A stretch of 64,000 bases of DNA, taken from positions 1 through 64,000 of the forward strand of contig JAXHVQ010000008.1 of assembly GCA_034189065.1 (NCBI GenBank). Reading direction: 5' to 3'. Of this stretch, positions 15,318-23,695 are shown piece by piece. The first letter of the stretch is position 1, and each line of letters begins with the position of its first letter. This stretch comes from FACHB-1406 sp034189065. GTDB lineage: Bacteria > Cyanobacteriota > Cyanobacteriia > Cyanobacteriales > Spirulinaceae. The notes under the pieces are model-generated. The model saw only the letters and a program-made list of their open reading frames with translations, was not told the origin of the DNA and searched no databases. A program made the position numbers and the translations under genes.

Positions 15318-15490
15318 CTTACCCACTCCTTAAAGAAAAATTTTAATTTCTTTACAAATAATAGTGTATCGCTCTAGGGACAGCGCGCGGAATCCTTTCT
15401 TTTTTTAACTGACACAGAGAAAATTTTGAGCTATAATTTAATATGAGAAGAATCGGCTGCATTTCGGTAAAAATTACATCTGAAAAAGCT

Positions 15491-15991
15491 CTAACATTTT
15501 TTCGCTTCAAGACATTGATAGATTTTAGCCAAATTCTCTTTAGCCACCAAACCGTCGCAAGAACGGTCATTTTGAATGCAATAGTCGAGAAAGTCGATAA
15601 TGCAAGCCATTTGTTCGGAACTAAATGCACTAATAAATCCAACTTCCTTGAATAAATAATGCTCGGTATCAAGGGCATAAATAGTATAGTCGCCTACAAT
15701 CGAATTATTCGCTCGATGATTCTTAATTGTCCAAGTCATATAAGCGGGTAAATAGAAGCGAAATCCGGCAATATCTGTAAACGCAAACGTAACGGTAAAC
15801 TCCTCAAGCGTCGAATCTGAAATTAATGACCAATCTTCTCGTTCGTCATATTTCGCTTTTTCGGCAAAATCGGTATAATACCCATAAGAATCATAATATT
15901 CAGTCATATTGAGCGAGATTCCATTGCCCAGTTTTACATCGCGGAACGCATTCTGGATTCTGCCGATTAATTGGGATTCAATGGCGTTCAT
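15491..15991 (-). CDS. Hypothetical protein (DUF6714-like), tandem paralogue B
   Basis: A 166-residue paralogue of the preceding entry: MNAIESQLIGRIQNAFRDVK, the same YYDSYGYYTDFAEKAKYDER core and RFYLPAYMTWTIKNHRANN. Start codons of the two copies are 674 bp apart and both have GGAG at good spacing, so each looks independently translated. Divergence is concentrated in the C-terminal third, which suggests an older duplication with a conserved N-terminal function. It ends in a Cys/Lys-rich tail (CLEAKKC). Confidence 0.75.
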   Translation of the reverse strand: MNAIESQLIGRIQNAFRDVKLGNGISLNMTEYYDSYGYYTDFAEKAKYDEREDWSLISDSTLEEFTVTFAFTDIAGFRFYLPAYMTWTIKNHRANNSIVGDYTIYALDTEHYLFKEVGFISAFSSEQMACIIDFLDYCIQNDRSCDGLVAKENLAKIYQCLEAKKC

Positions 15992-16161
15992 CTGTATGCT
16001 CCTTCGAGGACTATGGTGACTCATTGAGAATTGAAATTGTACTACTTCGGGAACGCGCGAATAACTCGCCTTGTAGAAAAAGCGATCGCCGCGAGGAAAT
16101 TTAGATAAAATTCGAGGGAAAACCCTCTATGATTGAGGTATACTTTTAAATATAAAATGCC

Positions 16162-16194
16162 CTTACTCTTTAAAATTGCAGTAAGAGGGCCAAA
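16162..16194. other. Hairpin upstream of the CHAT gene
   Basis: gcccttact and agtaagagggc can pair with a two-base bulge around an AT-rich loop, 26 bases before the CHAT start codon. It could be a 5'-leader structure or the end of an untraced minus-strand transcript (an AT-rich run follows on that strand). No function can be assigned. Confidence 0.4.
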
Positions 16195-16219
16195 ATGTTA
16201 TTAAAATTGGCAAAAATTC

Positions 16220-17599
16220 ATGAAACGGACTTTAAACCAAAGACGGAAACCTCGCCAGCGTCGTCTTGGAACCCGGGCGCTGCTGTTCGTTTTATCATTT
16301 ATATTATGTTGGAGTGTGGGATTTAGCGATCGCGTCCCCGCCCAAACCAACGGAACCTCAATACAAAATGTGGACGCGCTCATAGAAGAAGGCGATCTTG
16401 GCGGCGCGATCGCATCCCTCGAAGAATCCTGGAAACAAGATTACCAAGCCTTCTTCCAACAAGACTTTACCACACCCAAACCCTCAGCCGAAGAAATTGC
16501 GCGGCAACTGGGCGAATTATCCCGTCAAACCGGCAACAAACCGGCTGTAATTTGGTTAGTTTCGCGTCCCCAAGATTTAGTCTTAATAACAATTGTACCC
16601 GATCGCGAGCCCGTGGTGCGTATCGTCGAAGAAGCCGGACGCGATCGCCTCCAGGAAGCGATCGCCCAACTCCAGCGCACCGTCACTCGCCCCAGCAGAC
16701 GAACCGCCTACCTCACCCCCGCCCAACAACTTTACACCTGGCTTGTCGCCCCCGTCGAATCGGTTTTAGAAGCCGAAAACATCGATACCCTCCTCTTGTG
16801 CGCGGGAGAAGGGTTGCGATCGTTTCCCTTCGCCGCCCTGCACGACGGAGAACAATTTATCATTGAAAAATATAGCGTCGCTCTCATTCCCGCCTTTAGG
16901 CTCATCACAACTACCTACGGAGATTTACGGAACGCGCAAGTTTTAGCAATGGGAGCCTCGCAATTTCCGAAGCTCAGCGCGCTGCCAGCAGTTCCGGTGG
17001 AGCTAAATACCATTACCCCAACCCTTTGGCAGGGCGAAGCCTTTATCGAAGGCGACTTCACCGTCGAAAACCTCGAAAGCCAACGCCAGCGCTACCCGTT
17101 CGAGATCGTTCACCTAGCAACCCACGCCGAATTTAAATCGGGAAGTCCCACCAATTCTTTCATTCAATTTGCCGACAGTCAATTAAATCTGTTAGAAATG
17201 AGTCAATTGAGCTGGCGCGATCCTCCCGTGGAATTGCTCGTGCTGAGTGCCTGTAAAACGGCCTTAGGCGATCGCGATGCCGAGTTGGGTTTCGCCGGAC
17301 TCGCGCTCCAATCTGGCGTAGAATCAGTCTTAGCCAGTTTGTGGTACGTCAGCGATACAGGAACCCTCGCCTTAATGAGCGAATTCTATCAGCAGCTTAA
17401 AGAAGCGCCCACGAAAATCGAAGCCTTAGAGCGCGCTCAACTGGCGATGATGCGCGGAGAGGTGCGAGTTGAAGCGGGAAAATTGCACTATTCAGGCGGC
17501 ACCATTCCTCTACCCAAGGCGATCGCCCTCGAACGCCCTCCCCAGCTCTCAAGTCCCTTCTTCTGGGCTTCTTTCACATTAATTGGCAGTCCGTGGTAG
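16220..17599 (+). CDS. CHAT-domain (caspase-like peptidase) protein with N-terminal membrane or signal segment
   Basis: A 459-residue protein. A basic N-terminus (MKRTLNQRRKPRQRRLGTR) precedes a hydrophobic segment (residues ~18-36, LLFVLSFILCWSVGF) and then PAQ, consistent with export or membrane anchoring. The C-terminal CHAT domain (residues ~160-459) has the catalytic dyad His302 in HLATHAEF and Cys345 in LSACKTALGD, plus GLALQSGVESVLASLW. CHAT proteins are caspase-HetF-like cysteine peptidases often fused to long TPR arrays. Here only a short linker (EEGDLGGAIASLEESW, TPR-like) is present. The role is unknown, and no partner gene is adjacent. Confidence 0.88.
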   Translation: MKRTLNQRRKPRQRRLGTRALLFVLSFILCWSVGFSDRVPAQTNGTSIQNVDALIEEGDLGGAIASLEESWKQDYQAFFQQDFTTPKPSAEEIARQLGELSRQTGNKPAVIWLVSRPQDLVLITIVPDREPVVRIVEEAGRDRLQEAIAQLQRTVTRPSRRTAYLTPAQQLYTWLVAPVESVLEAENIDTLLLCAGEGLRSFPFAALHDGEQFIIEKYSVALIPAFRLITTTYGDLRNAQVLAMGASQFPKLSALPAVPVELNTITPTLWQGEAFIEGDFTVENLESQRQRYPFEIVHLATHAEFKSGSPTNSFIQFADSQLNLLEMSQLSWRDPPVELLVLSACKTALGDRDAELGFAGLALQSGVESVLASLWYVSDTGTLALMSEFYQQLKEAPTKIEALERAQLAMMRGEVRVEAGKLHYSGGTIPLPKAIALERPPQLSSPFFWASFTLIGSPW

Positions 17600-17746
17600 G
17601 TCCCACCGGCGCGATCGCGATCGGTGAAGTGTGTTAACAAATAGGGAGAGTCGTCCAACACCAAAAACACAGCAGGAATCCATCTAATCCGGTGAATTCA
17701 CAAATTGTTCCTCGTGTCAATGCGTCAGTTCTAATATTAACTTTTT

Positions 17747-18349
17747 ATGCAAAAACCTCTCGTTTTAGGCGTAAGTGGCGCGAGCGGCTCGATTTATGCC
17801 GTGCGCGCCCTCAAATATCTTCTCGAAGCTGATTATTGCATTGAGTTAGTCGCGTCTAAGGCGTGCTATCGCGTTTGGCAAGCCGAATCTCAAACGCGGA
17901 TGCCGCCGGACCCCGAAGACCAAGCGCAGTTTTGGCGAGAGCAGGCAGGGGTACCGACGAGCGGAAAACTGCGCTGTCACCGCTACGACGATGTGGGAGC
18001 CAATATTGCCAGCGGGTCTTATCGAACCCTGGGCGCGATTGTCATGCCCTGTAGCATGGGGACAGTGGCTAAAATTGCAGCAGGATTGAGTTCGGACTTG
18101 CTCGAACGCATGGCCGACGTACAGATTAAAGAAGGCGGTAAACTGGTGTTAGTCCCCCGCGAAACACCGTTTAGTCCAATTCATTTACGGAATTTACTCG
18201 CTTTAGCGGAGGTAGGCGTTACAATTGTACCTGCAATTCCCGCTTGGTATCATCGCCCCCAAACTATTGAGGATTTAGTCGATTTTGTCGTGGCTCGCGC
18301 TCTCGATGGACTGGATATTGATTGCGTTCCTATTAATCGGTGGCAATAA
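17747..18349 (+). CDS. ubiX: Flavin prenyltransferase UbiX
   Basis: A 200-residue flavoprotein of the UbiX/Pad1 family. It prenylates FMN to make the cofactor of UbiD-type decarboxylases, used in quinone synthesis. It shows LGVSGASGSIYAVRALKYLL at the N-terminus (flavin-binding), IVMPCSMGTVAKIAAGLSSD (the conserved Ser/Met-rich phosphate loop) and LVLVPRETPFSPIHLRNLL (dimethylallyl phosphate-binding). Length is typical. No ubiD lies in the window. The next gene starts ~100 bp downstream after a tandem-repeat patch. Confidence 0.93.
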   Translation: MQKPLVLGVSGASGSIYAVRALKYLLEADYCIELVASKACYRVWQAESQTRMPPDPEDQAQFWREQAGVPTSGKLRCHRYDDVGANIASGSYRTLGAIVMPCSMGTVAKIAAGLSSDLLERMADVQIKEGGKLVLVPRETPFSPIHLRNLLALAEVGVTIVPAIPAWYHRPQTIEDLVDFVVARALDGLDIDCVPINRWQ

Positions 18350-18354
18350 TTGAG

Positions 18355-18430
18355 TTATTGGTCATTAGTCATTGGTCATTTACTTATTTCCTATTCCCCA
18401 TTTCCCATTCTCTATTCCCTATTGATTACT
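18355..18430. repeat. Short tandem repeats (ggtcatt and ccctatt types)
   Basis: Degenerate heptamers of the attggtc and attccca types fill the gap between ubiX and the LapA-like gene. Confidence 0.75.
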
Positions 18431-18451
18431 GTTTACCGATCGCTGTAAAAA

Positions 18452-19108
18452 ATGCGGGTTTTTATCTTATTATTGCTTGGAATTGGGCTAATTTTGTTAG
18501 CGACTCAAAATGGGTCGTTGCAAATGTTGGTTGTATTTGGCTATGAAACTTTTGCCTTGCCGCTGGCGGTGTGGATGGCGATCGCGATCGCGGCGGGACT
18601 CCTCACCAGCATTATTTTACAACTCCTCAACACCCGGATTTTGGGAGGACGATCGCCCATTGGAGAGCCTCGGAATTTGCCGCGCCGCGATCGCGAACCG
18701 TTTCCCGAAGATTTACCCCCCCGCGACGCAACAGAGCGCGTTGCCGATCGGCCGCGATCGCAATCTCCTCCGCGCGATCGCCCTACCTCCGACTGGGAAA
18801 CGCCTGCACCCTCTTCAGATTGGGGCGAAGTCAAAAAAACTCCGCCAAAACAACCCCAACCTTCAGCGCCACCCCGCACCGATTTTTTGAAAAAACCCCC
18901 TCGTCCCTCTTCAAATCCTTCTCCTTCTCCTGCAGGCGATCGCAACGATGACCTTCCGAGCAAAAATCGCGTCTACGATGCGCCTTATCGGGTGGTAAAT
19001 CCTCCCGTTCCCGAACCTCCCAAACCGCCTGAAGAAGAGGAAACTTGGGTGGATGAGGGGGAAGATTACGAGTCCGATTTTCGCAAAGAGTTCCGCTCGG
19101 GAGAGTAA
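18452..19108 (+). CDS. LapA/DUF1049-domain inner-membrane protein with Pro-rich tail
   Basis: A 218-residue protein. Two transmembrane helices at the N-terminus (about residues 2-22, VFILLLLGIGLILLATQNG, and 34-58, PLAVWMAIAIAAGLLTSI) match LapA_dom/DUF1049, as in cyanobacterial relatives of the LPS-assembly protein. From residue ~65 the protein is hydrophilic, rich in Pro, Arg and Asp (RDRPTSDWETPAPSSDWG), ending with an acidic segment (EEETWVDEGEDYESDF). The tail looks disordered and cytoplasmic. The exact role in cyanobacteria is not known. Confidence 0.8.
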   Translation: MRVFILLLLGIGLILLATQNGSLQMLVVFGYETFALPLAVWMAIAIAAGLLTSIILQLLNTRILGGRSPIGEPRNLPRRDREPFPEDLPPRDATERVADRPRSQSPPRDRPTSDWETPAPSSDWGEVKKTPPKQPQPSAPPRTDFLKKPPRPSSNPSPSPAGDRNDDLPSKNRVYDAPYRVVNPPVPEPPKPPEEEETWVDEGEDYESDFRKEFRSGE

Positions 19109-19423
19109 GAATCTGACTTGGAATTTTGAGAAAAATTCCAAGGTCGGCGATCGCTCAAGTTGCTCTTTTTGGCGCATTCTTCGGGAAGAAAAATTCGCGA
19201 TCGCTGCTTCTCAAATCTGTTCTTTTTTCAAGGTTAGCTCCCTCCTAAGCTGTTCAGCATTTGGATTGGTATAATTGAAATTATAATTTTCGCCAGTATT
19301 TGGAAATATTTTTAATACATCGACTTTTAAATGAGGGAGAATTAATCATTAAATGGGACAGAAAACTCAAAAATAAGGGAAACGCTGTTATCACAGTTTA
19401 AATGCGCAACAGCTTACGATTAA
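19109..19423. other. 315-bp convergent spacer, nothing assigned
   Basis: AT-rich sequence between the LapA-like gene and the pilB-type gene, both of which end here. I see no reading frame, tRNA or clear terminator. Confidence 0.6.
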
Positions 19424-21115
19424 TTAATTAGATTTAATATGACTCATTAACACCTCCGTTCCTTTCACCTTAGAAGCGCCAACCTTTGCATCAATCGCTA
19501 AAGAACTGTGAGGTAAAACTCGCAACACTTCCTCAACAGTCGTTGCACCCGCCCCCACCTTTTCCAATGCTGCCTTTTTAAACGACGCAAAATTAATTTG
19601 ACGCAAATAGCGATGGAGTTGAGTCATCGTCCCATCGTAAATAATTTCGCGCACATTTTGGTCTACATCCAGCAGTTCTACGATAGCTTCCCTGCCCAAA
19701 AAACCGGAATTGAAACACATTTTACATCCCTTCCCCTTGCGCCAACCCTTCGTATTAATGTTTTCGGAATCCACTCGCAGGGCGCGAAAGTCTTGGGCTG
19801 CGGGCGTATAAGGGTCGCTACAGTGGGGACAAACGCGGCGGACGAGGCGTTGGGCAACAATTCCTAAAAGTGCATCGCTAATTAAACCAGGATCTGGTCC
19901 AATATCTTTGATGCGAGGAATCGCCCCGGCTGCGTCGTTGGTGTGCAGCGTGGTGAGAACCAGGTGTCCGGTTAAGGCGGCGCGGATGGCGGTTTCTGCG
20001 GTTTCGCTGTCGCGGATTTCCCCGACCATGATAATATCGGGGTCTTGGCGCAAAATGGCTCGCATTCCGGCAGCAAAGGTCATTCCAGCCGGTTCGTTGA
20101 CTTGGGTTTGGGTGATGCGAGGGAGGATGTATTCGACGGGATCTTCGATGGTGACGATATTGACATTTTCTGTCGCGATCGCCTGCAATGTAGTATACAA
20201 GGTACTGGTTTTTCCCGAACCCGTCGGACCTGTGAAAATAATCATCCCTTGGGGTTGATTAATCCAGTGTTGATAGAGGTTGAGCGTCCGTCGAGAGAAA
20301 CCGAGATCGTCGATGGTTTTGAAAGGGTTTTTGCGGGGAAGCAAGCGAATGACAGCTTTCTCGCCGCACACACAAGGAAGCGTACTCACCCGCATATCCA
20401 TGCTTAATTCTTCTTCCTCGAAACTATACTGTTCGCCGACGCGCCCATCTTGAGGACGGCGACTTTCGGCAATGTCAATTTCCGACATCACTTTGAGGGC
20501 GACGACGACGCGACGACTGAGGGAAAGGGGCAACATGGTAATATCGCGCAAAACACCGTCAATTCGATAGCGCACTCTCAGTCCGTCTTGGGTGGGTTCG
20601 AGGTGAATGTCGCTGGCGCGGTTGCGCAAGGCACCGGAAATTAGGGTTTTGATGCGTCCGATTTGATCGACAGCCTTTGAGAGATACAGTTCAGTGGTTT
20701 CGCTGATGTTCTCCTGTTCGAGTTGACCGGTGAGGGGGTTAACGAGGGGGGCGGAGGTGATGCGGTGGGGGTTAAAGTTGGAGGAATGGTACCAGTTGTT
20801 GTAGCTTTTTTCGCTGATAGGGACAATTTCGACCTCGGTGAAGGTGCGATCGCGAATGATCCGCAGTTGTTCCGGGGAAACTTGGACGGGGCTGCCTAAA
20901 TAAAAGCGATTTTGCCACAGCAGCAGGGGAACTACGGGGGGGAGAAGGGTTCGGTTAGGAAATTCTCGGAAAAAACGGGAACTCACGTCGCGATCGAGCA
21001 GAGAAAAGTCCAACATTCCTTCCTCATCTACCAGCAATTGTAGTGCGGCTTCACAGGAGATGAGGCGGTTTTTCAGTTGCTGCCAAGCCGAGGGGTGTTT
21101 GACAAGATCGGGCAT
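19424..21115 (-). CDS. GspE/PilB-type type IV pilus assembly ATPase
   Basis: A 563-residue secretion ATPase. An N-terminal MshEN-like region (about 1-150, with ISCEAALQLLVDEEG and SPEQLRIIRDRTF) precedes the ATPase core. The core has ASDIHLEPTQDGLRVRYRID, Walker A GPTGSGKT, the Asp box VTIEDPVEYILP, Walker B DPDIIMVGEIRDSETAE, the His box ALTGHLVLTTLHTNDAAGA, and the zinc-binding CPHC / CKMC tetracysteine. It powers pilin polymerisation at the inner membrane. The divergent N-terminus and lack of pilT or pilC neighbours suggest the second PilB paralogue found in many cyanobacteria rather than the main pilB1. Confidence 0.9.
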   Translation of the reverse strand: MPDLVKHPSAWQQLKNRLISCEAALQLLVDEEGMLDFSLLDRDVSSRFFREFPNRTLLPPVVPLLLWQNRFYLGSPVQVSPEQLRIIRDRTFTEVEIVPISEKSYNNWYHSSNFNPHRITSAPLVNPLTGQLEQENISETTELYLSKAVDQIGRIKTLISGALRNRASDIHLEPTQDGLRVRYRIDGVLRDITMLPLSLSRRVVVALKVMSEIDIAESRRPQDGRVGEQYSFEEEELSMDMRVSTLPCVCGEKAVIRLLPRKNPFKTIDDLGFSRRTLNLYQHWINQPQGMIIFTGPTGSGKTSTLYTTLQAIATENVNIVTIEDPVEYILPRITQTQVNEPAGMTFAAGMRAILRQDPDIIMVGEIRDSETAETAIRAALTGHLVLTTLHTNDAAGAIPRIKDIGPDPGLISDALLGIVAQRLVRRVCPHCSDPYTPAAQDFRALRVDSENINTKGWRKGKGCKMCFNSGFLGREAIVELLDVDQNVREIIYDGTMTQLHRYLRQINFASFKKAALEKVGAGATTVEEVLRVLPHSSLAIDAKVGASKVKGTEVLMSHIKSN

Positions 21116-21194
21116 GAGAATTAAAAATTAAAAATTAAAAATTGGAATAGGGGTTTTGACGATTAAGTCCATTGAAACACATTTCCAAAGGCAT

Positions 21195-21225
21195 AAAAAA
21201 AGAGGGGCATAAGTTCTATGCCCCT
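21195..21225 (-). terminator. Rho-independent terminator of petF
   Basis: Perfect 9-bp stem AGGGGCATA / TATGCCCCT with loop agttc. On the minus strand it is followed by a run of T (complement of 21195-21201). It lies 49 bases after the ferredoxin stop codon. Confidence 0.92.
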
Positions 21226-21273
21226 GACCGAATCCTCTAGTTAGGAGAAATACGGTTTACGATGTTGCGACGA

Positions 21274-21573
21274 TTAATACAATGCTTCTTCTTGATGAGT
21301 TTCGATGGTGCAATCTGAGGTGGGGTAAGCAACGCAGGTGAGAACGAAACCCCCTTCGATTTGGTCGTCGTCGAGGAAGGATTGGTCGGATTGGTCGATG
21401 GTTCCTTCGGTCAGTTTTCCGGCGCAAGTCGAGCAAGCACCGGCGCGGCAGGAGTAGGGGAGGTCGATTCCTTGGTCTTCTGCTATGTCGAGAATGTATT
21501 CGTCGTCAGGAACTTCGATTGTTTTGTCAAGGCCTTCTTCTTTGCTGATTAAACGGACTTTGTAAGTCGCCAT
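21274..21573 (-). CDS. petF: Plant-type [2Fe-2S] ferredoxin
   Basis: A 99-residue soluble ferredoxin that carries electrons from photosystem I to FNR and other acceptors. The cluster ligands are Cys42, Cys47 and Cys50 in PYSCRAGACSTCAGK and Cys80 in FVLTCVAYP. The sequence MATYKVRLISKEEGLDKTIE and the ending QEEALY are typical of the abundant PetF1. It is monocistronic, with its own intrinsic terminator and a long leader region upstream. GGAG lies 8 bases before the ATG (minus strand). Confidence 0.97.
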   Translation of the reverse strand: MATYKVRLISKEEGLDKTIEVPDDEYILDIAEDQGIDLPYSCRAGACSTCAGKLTEGTIDQSDQSFLDDDQIEGGFVLTCVAYPTSDCTIETHQEEALY

Positions 21574-21946
21574 GAGCGATCTCCTCTTAAATTAAGGTTT
21601 AACGGCAGTTGGGGCTTACTCGACAGTGGCCAACTTCAAGGTTGCCTTTTGAGTAAGCTTCAATTCTGATACTACGCAAAAATGCTCCTTTGTTCGTACC
21701 GCATTAGTAATGAAATTCTTAATCAAACTTAAAATAAGTATATCTTATGTTTAAATCAGGGAATCTATCTGGGGACGTACCGGAGAAAGGTATCGTCCAT
21801 AACGCTGTAACCGCAAGAGTTTCAATTGCGACTGAGGGAAGAGTCTGCGGAGTTACTGAGCCGTTTTTTATGATTTAAAAAGATTATGACTTATTTAAGT
21901 TTCTATAGGCAAAGAGAAAGCTAAAAACGGCACCCATTAAGGCAAA
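21574..21946. promoter_or_regulatory. Divergent promoter region between petF and bvdR
   Basis: A 373-bp gene-free region from which petF (minus) and bvdR (plus) diverge. A stretch around 21700-21760 is AT-rich (aaacttaaaataagtatatc) and probably holds the petF promoter ~130-180 bases from its start, leaving a long 5' leader. I cannot assign exact -35/-10 boxes. A G-rich patch at 21770-21800 has no coding meaning. Confidence 0.45.
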
Positions 21947-22978
21947 ATGATGGGTGATGGATTGCGATCGCCTGTGACTCAACCTAACACTCAACCCAAT
22001 TGGTCTGTTACCCCTCCCGTCCGCGTTGGATTGGTGGGAACGGGCTACGTAGCAACGCGCAGGGCAGAGGCGCTGATTGAGGACGATCGCGCTCACCTAG
22101 TTGCAGTTACGGGACACGACCGGGAAAAGACGGAGGCTTTTTGTAAAACTCACGGGGCCTATCCGTTGGAAACCTGGCAGCAGTTGGTTGGGGAACCGAC
22201 GTTGGATGTGGTGACGATTTCGGGGATTAATTGCGATCGCGGCAAAATAGTACGATCGGCCCTCGAAGCGGGAAAGCACGTCATTACAGAATATCCCCTT
22301 TCCCTCGACCCCGCAGAAGCCGCAGCGTTAATCGAGTTAGCCAAAGCGCGGGGCAAATTTCTCCACGTCGAACATATTGAATTGCTAGGCGGTTTGCACT
22401 CCTCAATGCGCCAAGTTCTGCCCGAAATTGGCACGGTATTTTACGCGCGCTATGTCACCCTCGCCCCCCAAAGACCGGCAAAACGACGCTGGACTTATCA
22501 CCGAGACCTGTTCGGTTTTCCCTTAAGTGCCGCCCTTTCTCGCATTCACCGTTTTACAGATTTATTCGGGACGGTTGAGGCGGTTAACTGCCGATCGCGT
22601 TTCTGGGATACGACGGATGGGTATTATTCGGCGTGTTTGTGTGCGGCGCAGTTAAAGTTTAAGGGCGGATTAATTGCAGAGATTACCTACGGGAAAGGGG
22701 AAACGGTTTGGACCAAAGAACGCACCTTTGAATTGCACGGCGATGGCGGAACGCTCGTTTTTAAAGGGGAAACGGGAATGCTGGTGCGGGGAGAAGAGAA
22801 AACGCCCATCGAATTTGAGGGTCGGCGGGGACTGCTGAAGAAGGATATGCGCATGGCAATTGATTCGGTGTTGGAGGGAACGCCGATGTATGTTTCCCCC
22901 GAAGCAAGTCTATACGCGCTCCAAGTAGCCGATGCCGCGCGAATTTCCTCGGAAACGGGTCAGGTTCACCAACTTTAG
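21947..22978 (+). CDS. bvdR: Biliverdin reductase (Gfo/Idh/MocA family)
   Basis: A 343-residue NAD(P)H oxidoreductase. The Rossmann motif is VGLVGTGYVATRRAEALI (residues ~27-44). The segments GKFLHVEHIELLGGLHSSMR, RWTYHRDLFGFPLSAALSRI and HRFTDLFGTVEAVNCRSRFW closely match cyanobacterial BvdR as I recall it. The enzyme reduces biliverdin to bilirubin and influences phycobilisome pigmentation. It starts with two ATGs (21947 and 21950). It is divergent from petF. Other Gfo/Idh members lack the FPLSAALSRI and LFGTV signatures. Confidence 0.87.
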   Translation: MMGDGLRSPVTQPNTQPNWSVTPPVRVGLVGTGYVATRRAEALIEDDRAHLVAVTGHDREKTEAFCKTHGAYPLETWQQLVGEPTLDVVTISGINCDRGKIVRSALEAGKHVITEYPLSLDPAEAAALIELAKARGKFLHVEHIELLGGLHSSMRQVLPEIGTVFYARYVTLAPQRPAKRRWTYHRDLFGFPLSAALSRIHRFTDLFGTVEAVNCRSRFWDTTDGYYSACLCAAQLKFKGGLIAEITYGKGETVWTKERTFELHGDGGTLVFKGETGMLVRGEEKTPIEFEGRRGLLKKDMRMAIDSVLEGTPMYVSPEASLYALQVADAARISSETGQVHQL

Positions 22979-23000
22979 CGATATTCGGTTTTTCGTTATT

Positions 23001-23028
23001 GTAGGGACGTTCAATTGAACGTCCCTAC
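23001..23028. repeat. 28-bp perfect palindrome
   Basis: Located 23 bases after the bvdR stop codon. It could act as a bidirectional hairpin but has no T-tract. Confidence 0.95.
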
Positions 23029-23035
23029 AATTTCT

Positions 23036-23088
23036 TCTGCCTTCAGCATAGCTGCCTTCAGCATAGCTGCCTTCTGTTCTGCCTTAGA
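23036..23088. repeat. Tandem gccttca/gcatagct repeat
   Basis: Units tgccttcagcatagc are repeated in tandem between bvdR and the convergent L,D-transpeptidase-like gene. Confidence 0.85.
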
Positions 23089-23094
23089 GCAAAT

Positions 23095-23607
23095 TCATCG
23101 TCGCACAACCACTGGGGTTCCCACCGCCGCCCAATCGTACAACCATTCCGCGCGATCGGCTGCTACGTAAACAGTTCCGTGACTGATGGGACGACCAAAT
23201 CGACGAATCCAGTAGGCTCCGTGAATCGCGCCGCCATCGTAATATAGGATGGATGGCACGTCCGGCACGTCAAATCCAGAACCGCGCAGTCGCGCTTGGG
23301 GTTGTTTGTTGGTAATTCTAAAAATTCCGGGTTCGGTTGGCGTTGCGGGTTTTCCCGTTGCAATGACGACAGCGAATACGGAAACGTTGCCCTGCCAAGC
23401 AATTAATCGCTGCGTGGCGAGGTTGACTTCAATCCAATGTTGGTTGGAGTTTTTGAATTGCTCGATCTGTTGGGTAATTTGGGCGGGGGATGGTTGCGCC
23501 AGAAGGGGTGCGTAACTAAACCCGCTGCCGATCGCGATCGCTAGGGCTGCCGTTGCGATCGCCGTTCCCATCCAACCCCAAAGTTGACTCGCGCGAGACT
23601 GTTTCAT
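23095..23607 (-). CDS. L,D-transpeptidase (YkuD)-like protein lacking the catalytic Cys
   Basis: A 170-residue exported protein. It has a signal or anchor (about residues 12-38, MGTAIATAALAIAIGSGFSY, then LAQP) and a YkuD domain with WIEVNLATQRLIAWQGNVSV, VVIATGKPATPTEPGIFRI and HGAYWIRRFGRPISHG. The family motif is HGx14-17[S/T]HGCxN. Here it reads SHGTVYVAADRAEWLYDW, with Thr145 where the nucleophilic Cys belongs and Tyr where Asn is expected. Codon 145 is ACT at 23173-23175. It probably cannot form 3-3 cross-links and may bind peptidoglycan instead. Confidence 0.85.
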   Translation of the reverse strand: MKQSRASQLWGWMGTAIATAALAIAIGSGFSYAPLLAQPSPAQITQQIEQFKNSNQHWIEVNLATQRLIAWQGNVSVFAVVIATGKPATPTEPGIFRITNKQPQARLRGSGFDVPDVPSILYYDGGAIHGAYWIRRFGRPISHGTVYVAADRAEWLYDWAAVGTPVVVRR

Positions 23608-23695
23608 ATCGACTTTTTCTTGAACTCCCGCGCTTTATTACTACCTTACTTTCACGAAATTGTCAACTCTATTTTTGGAATTTATTGAAGTCTCA

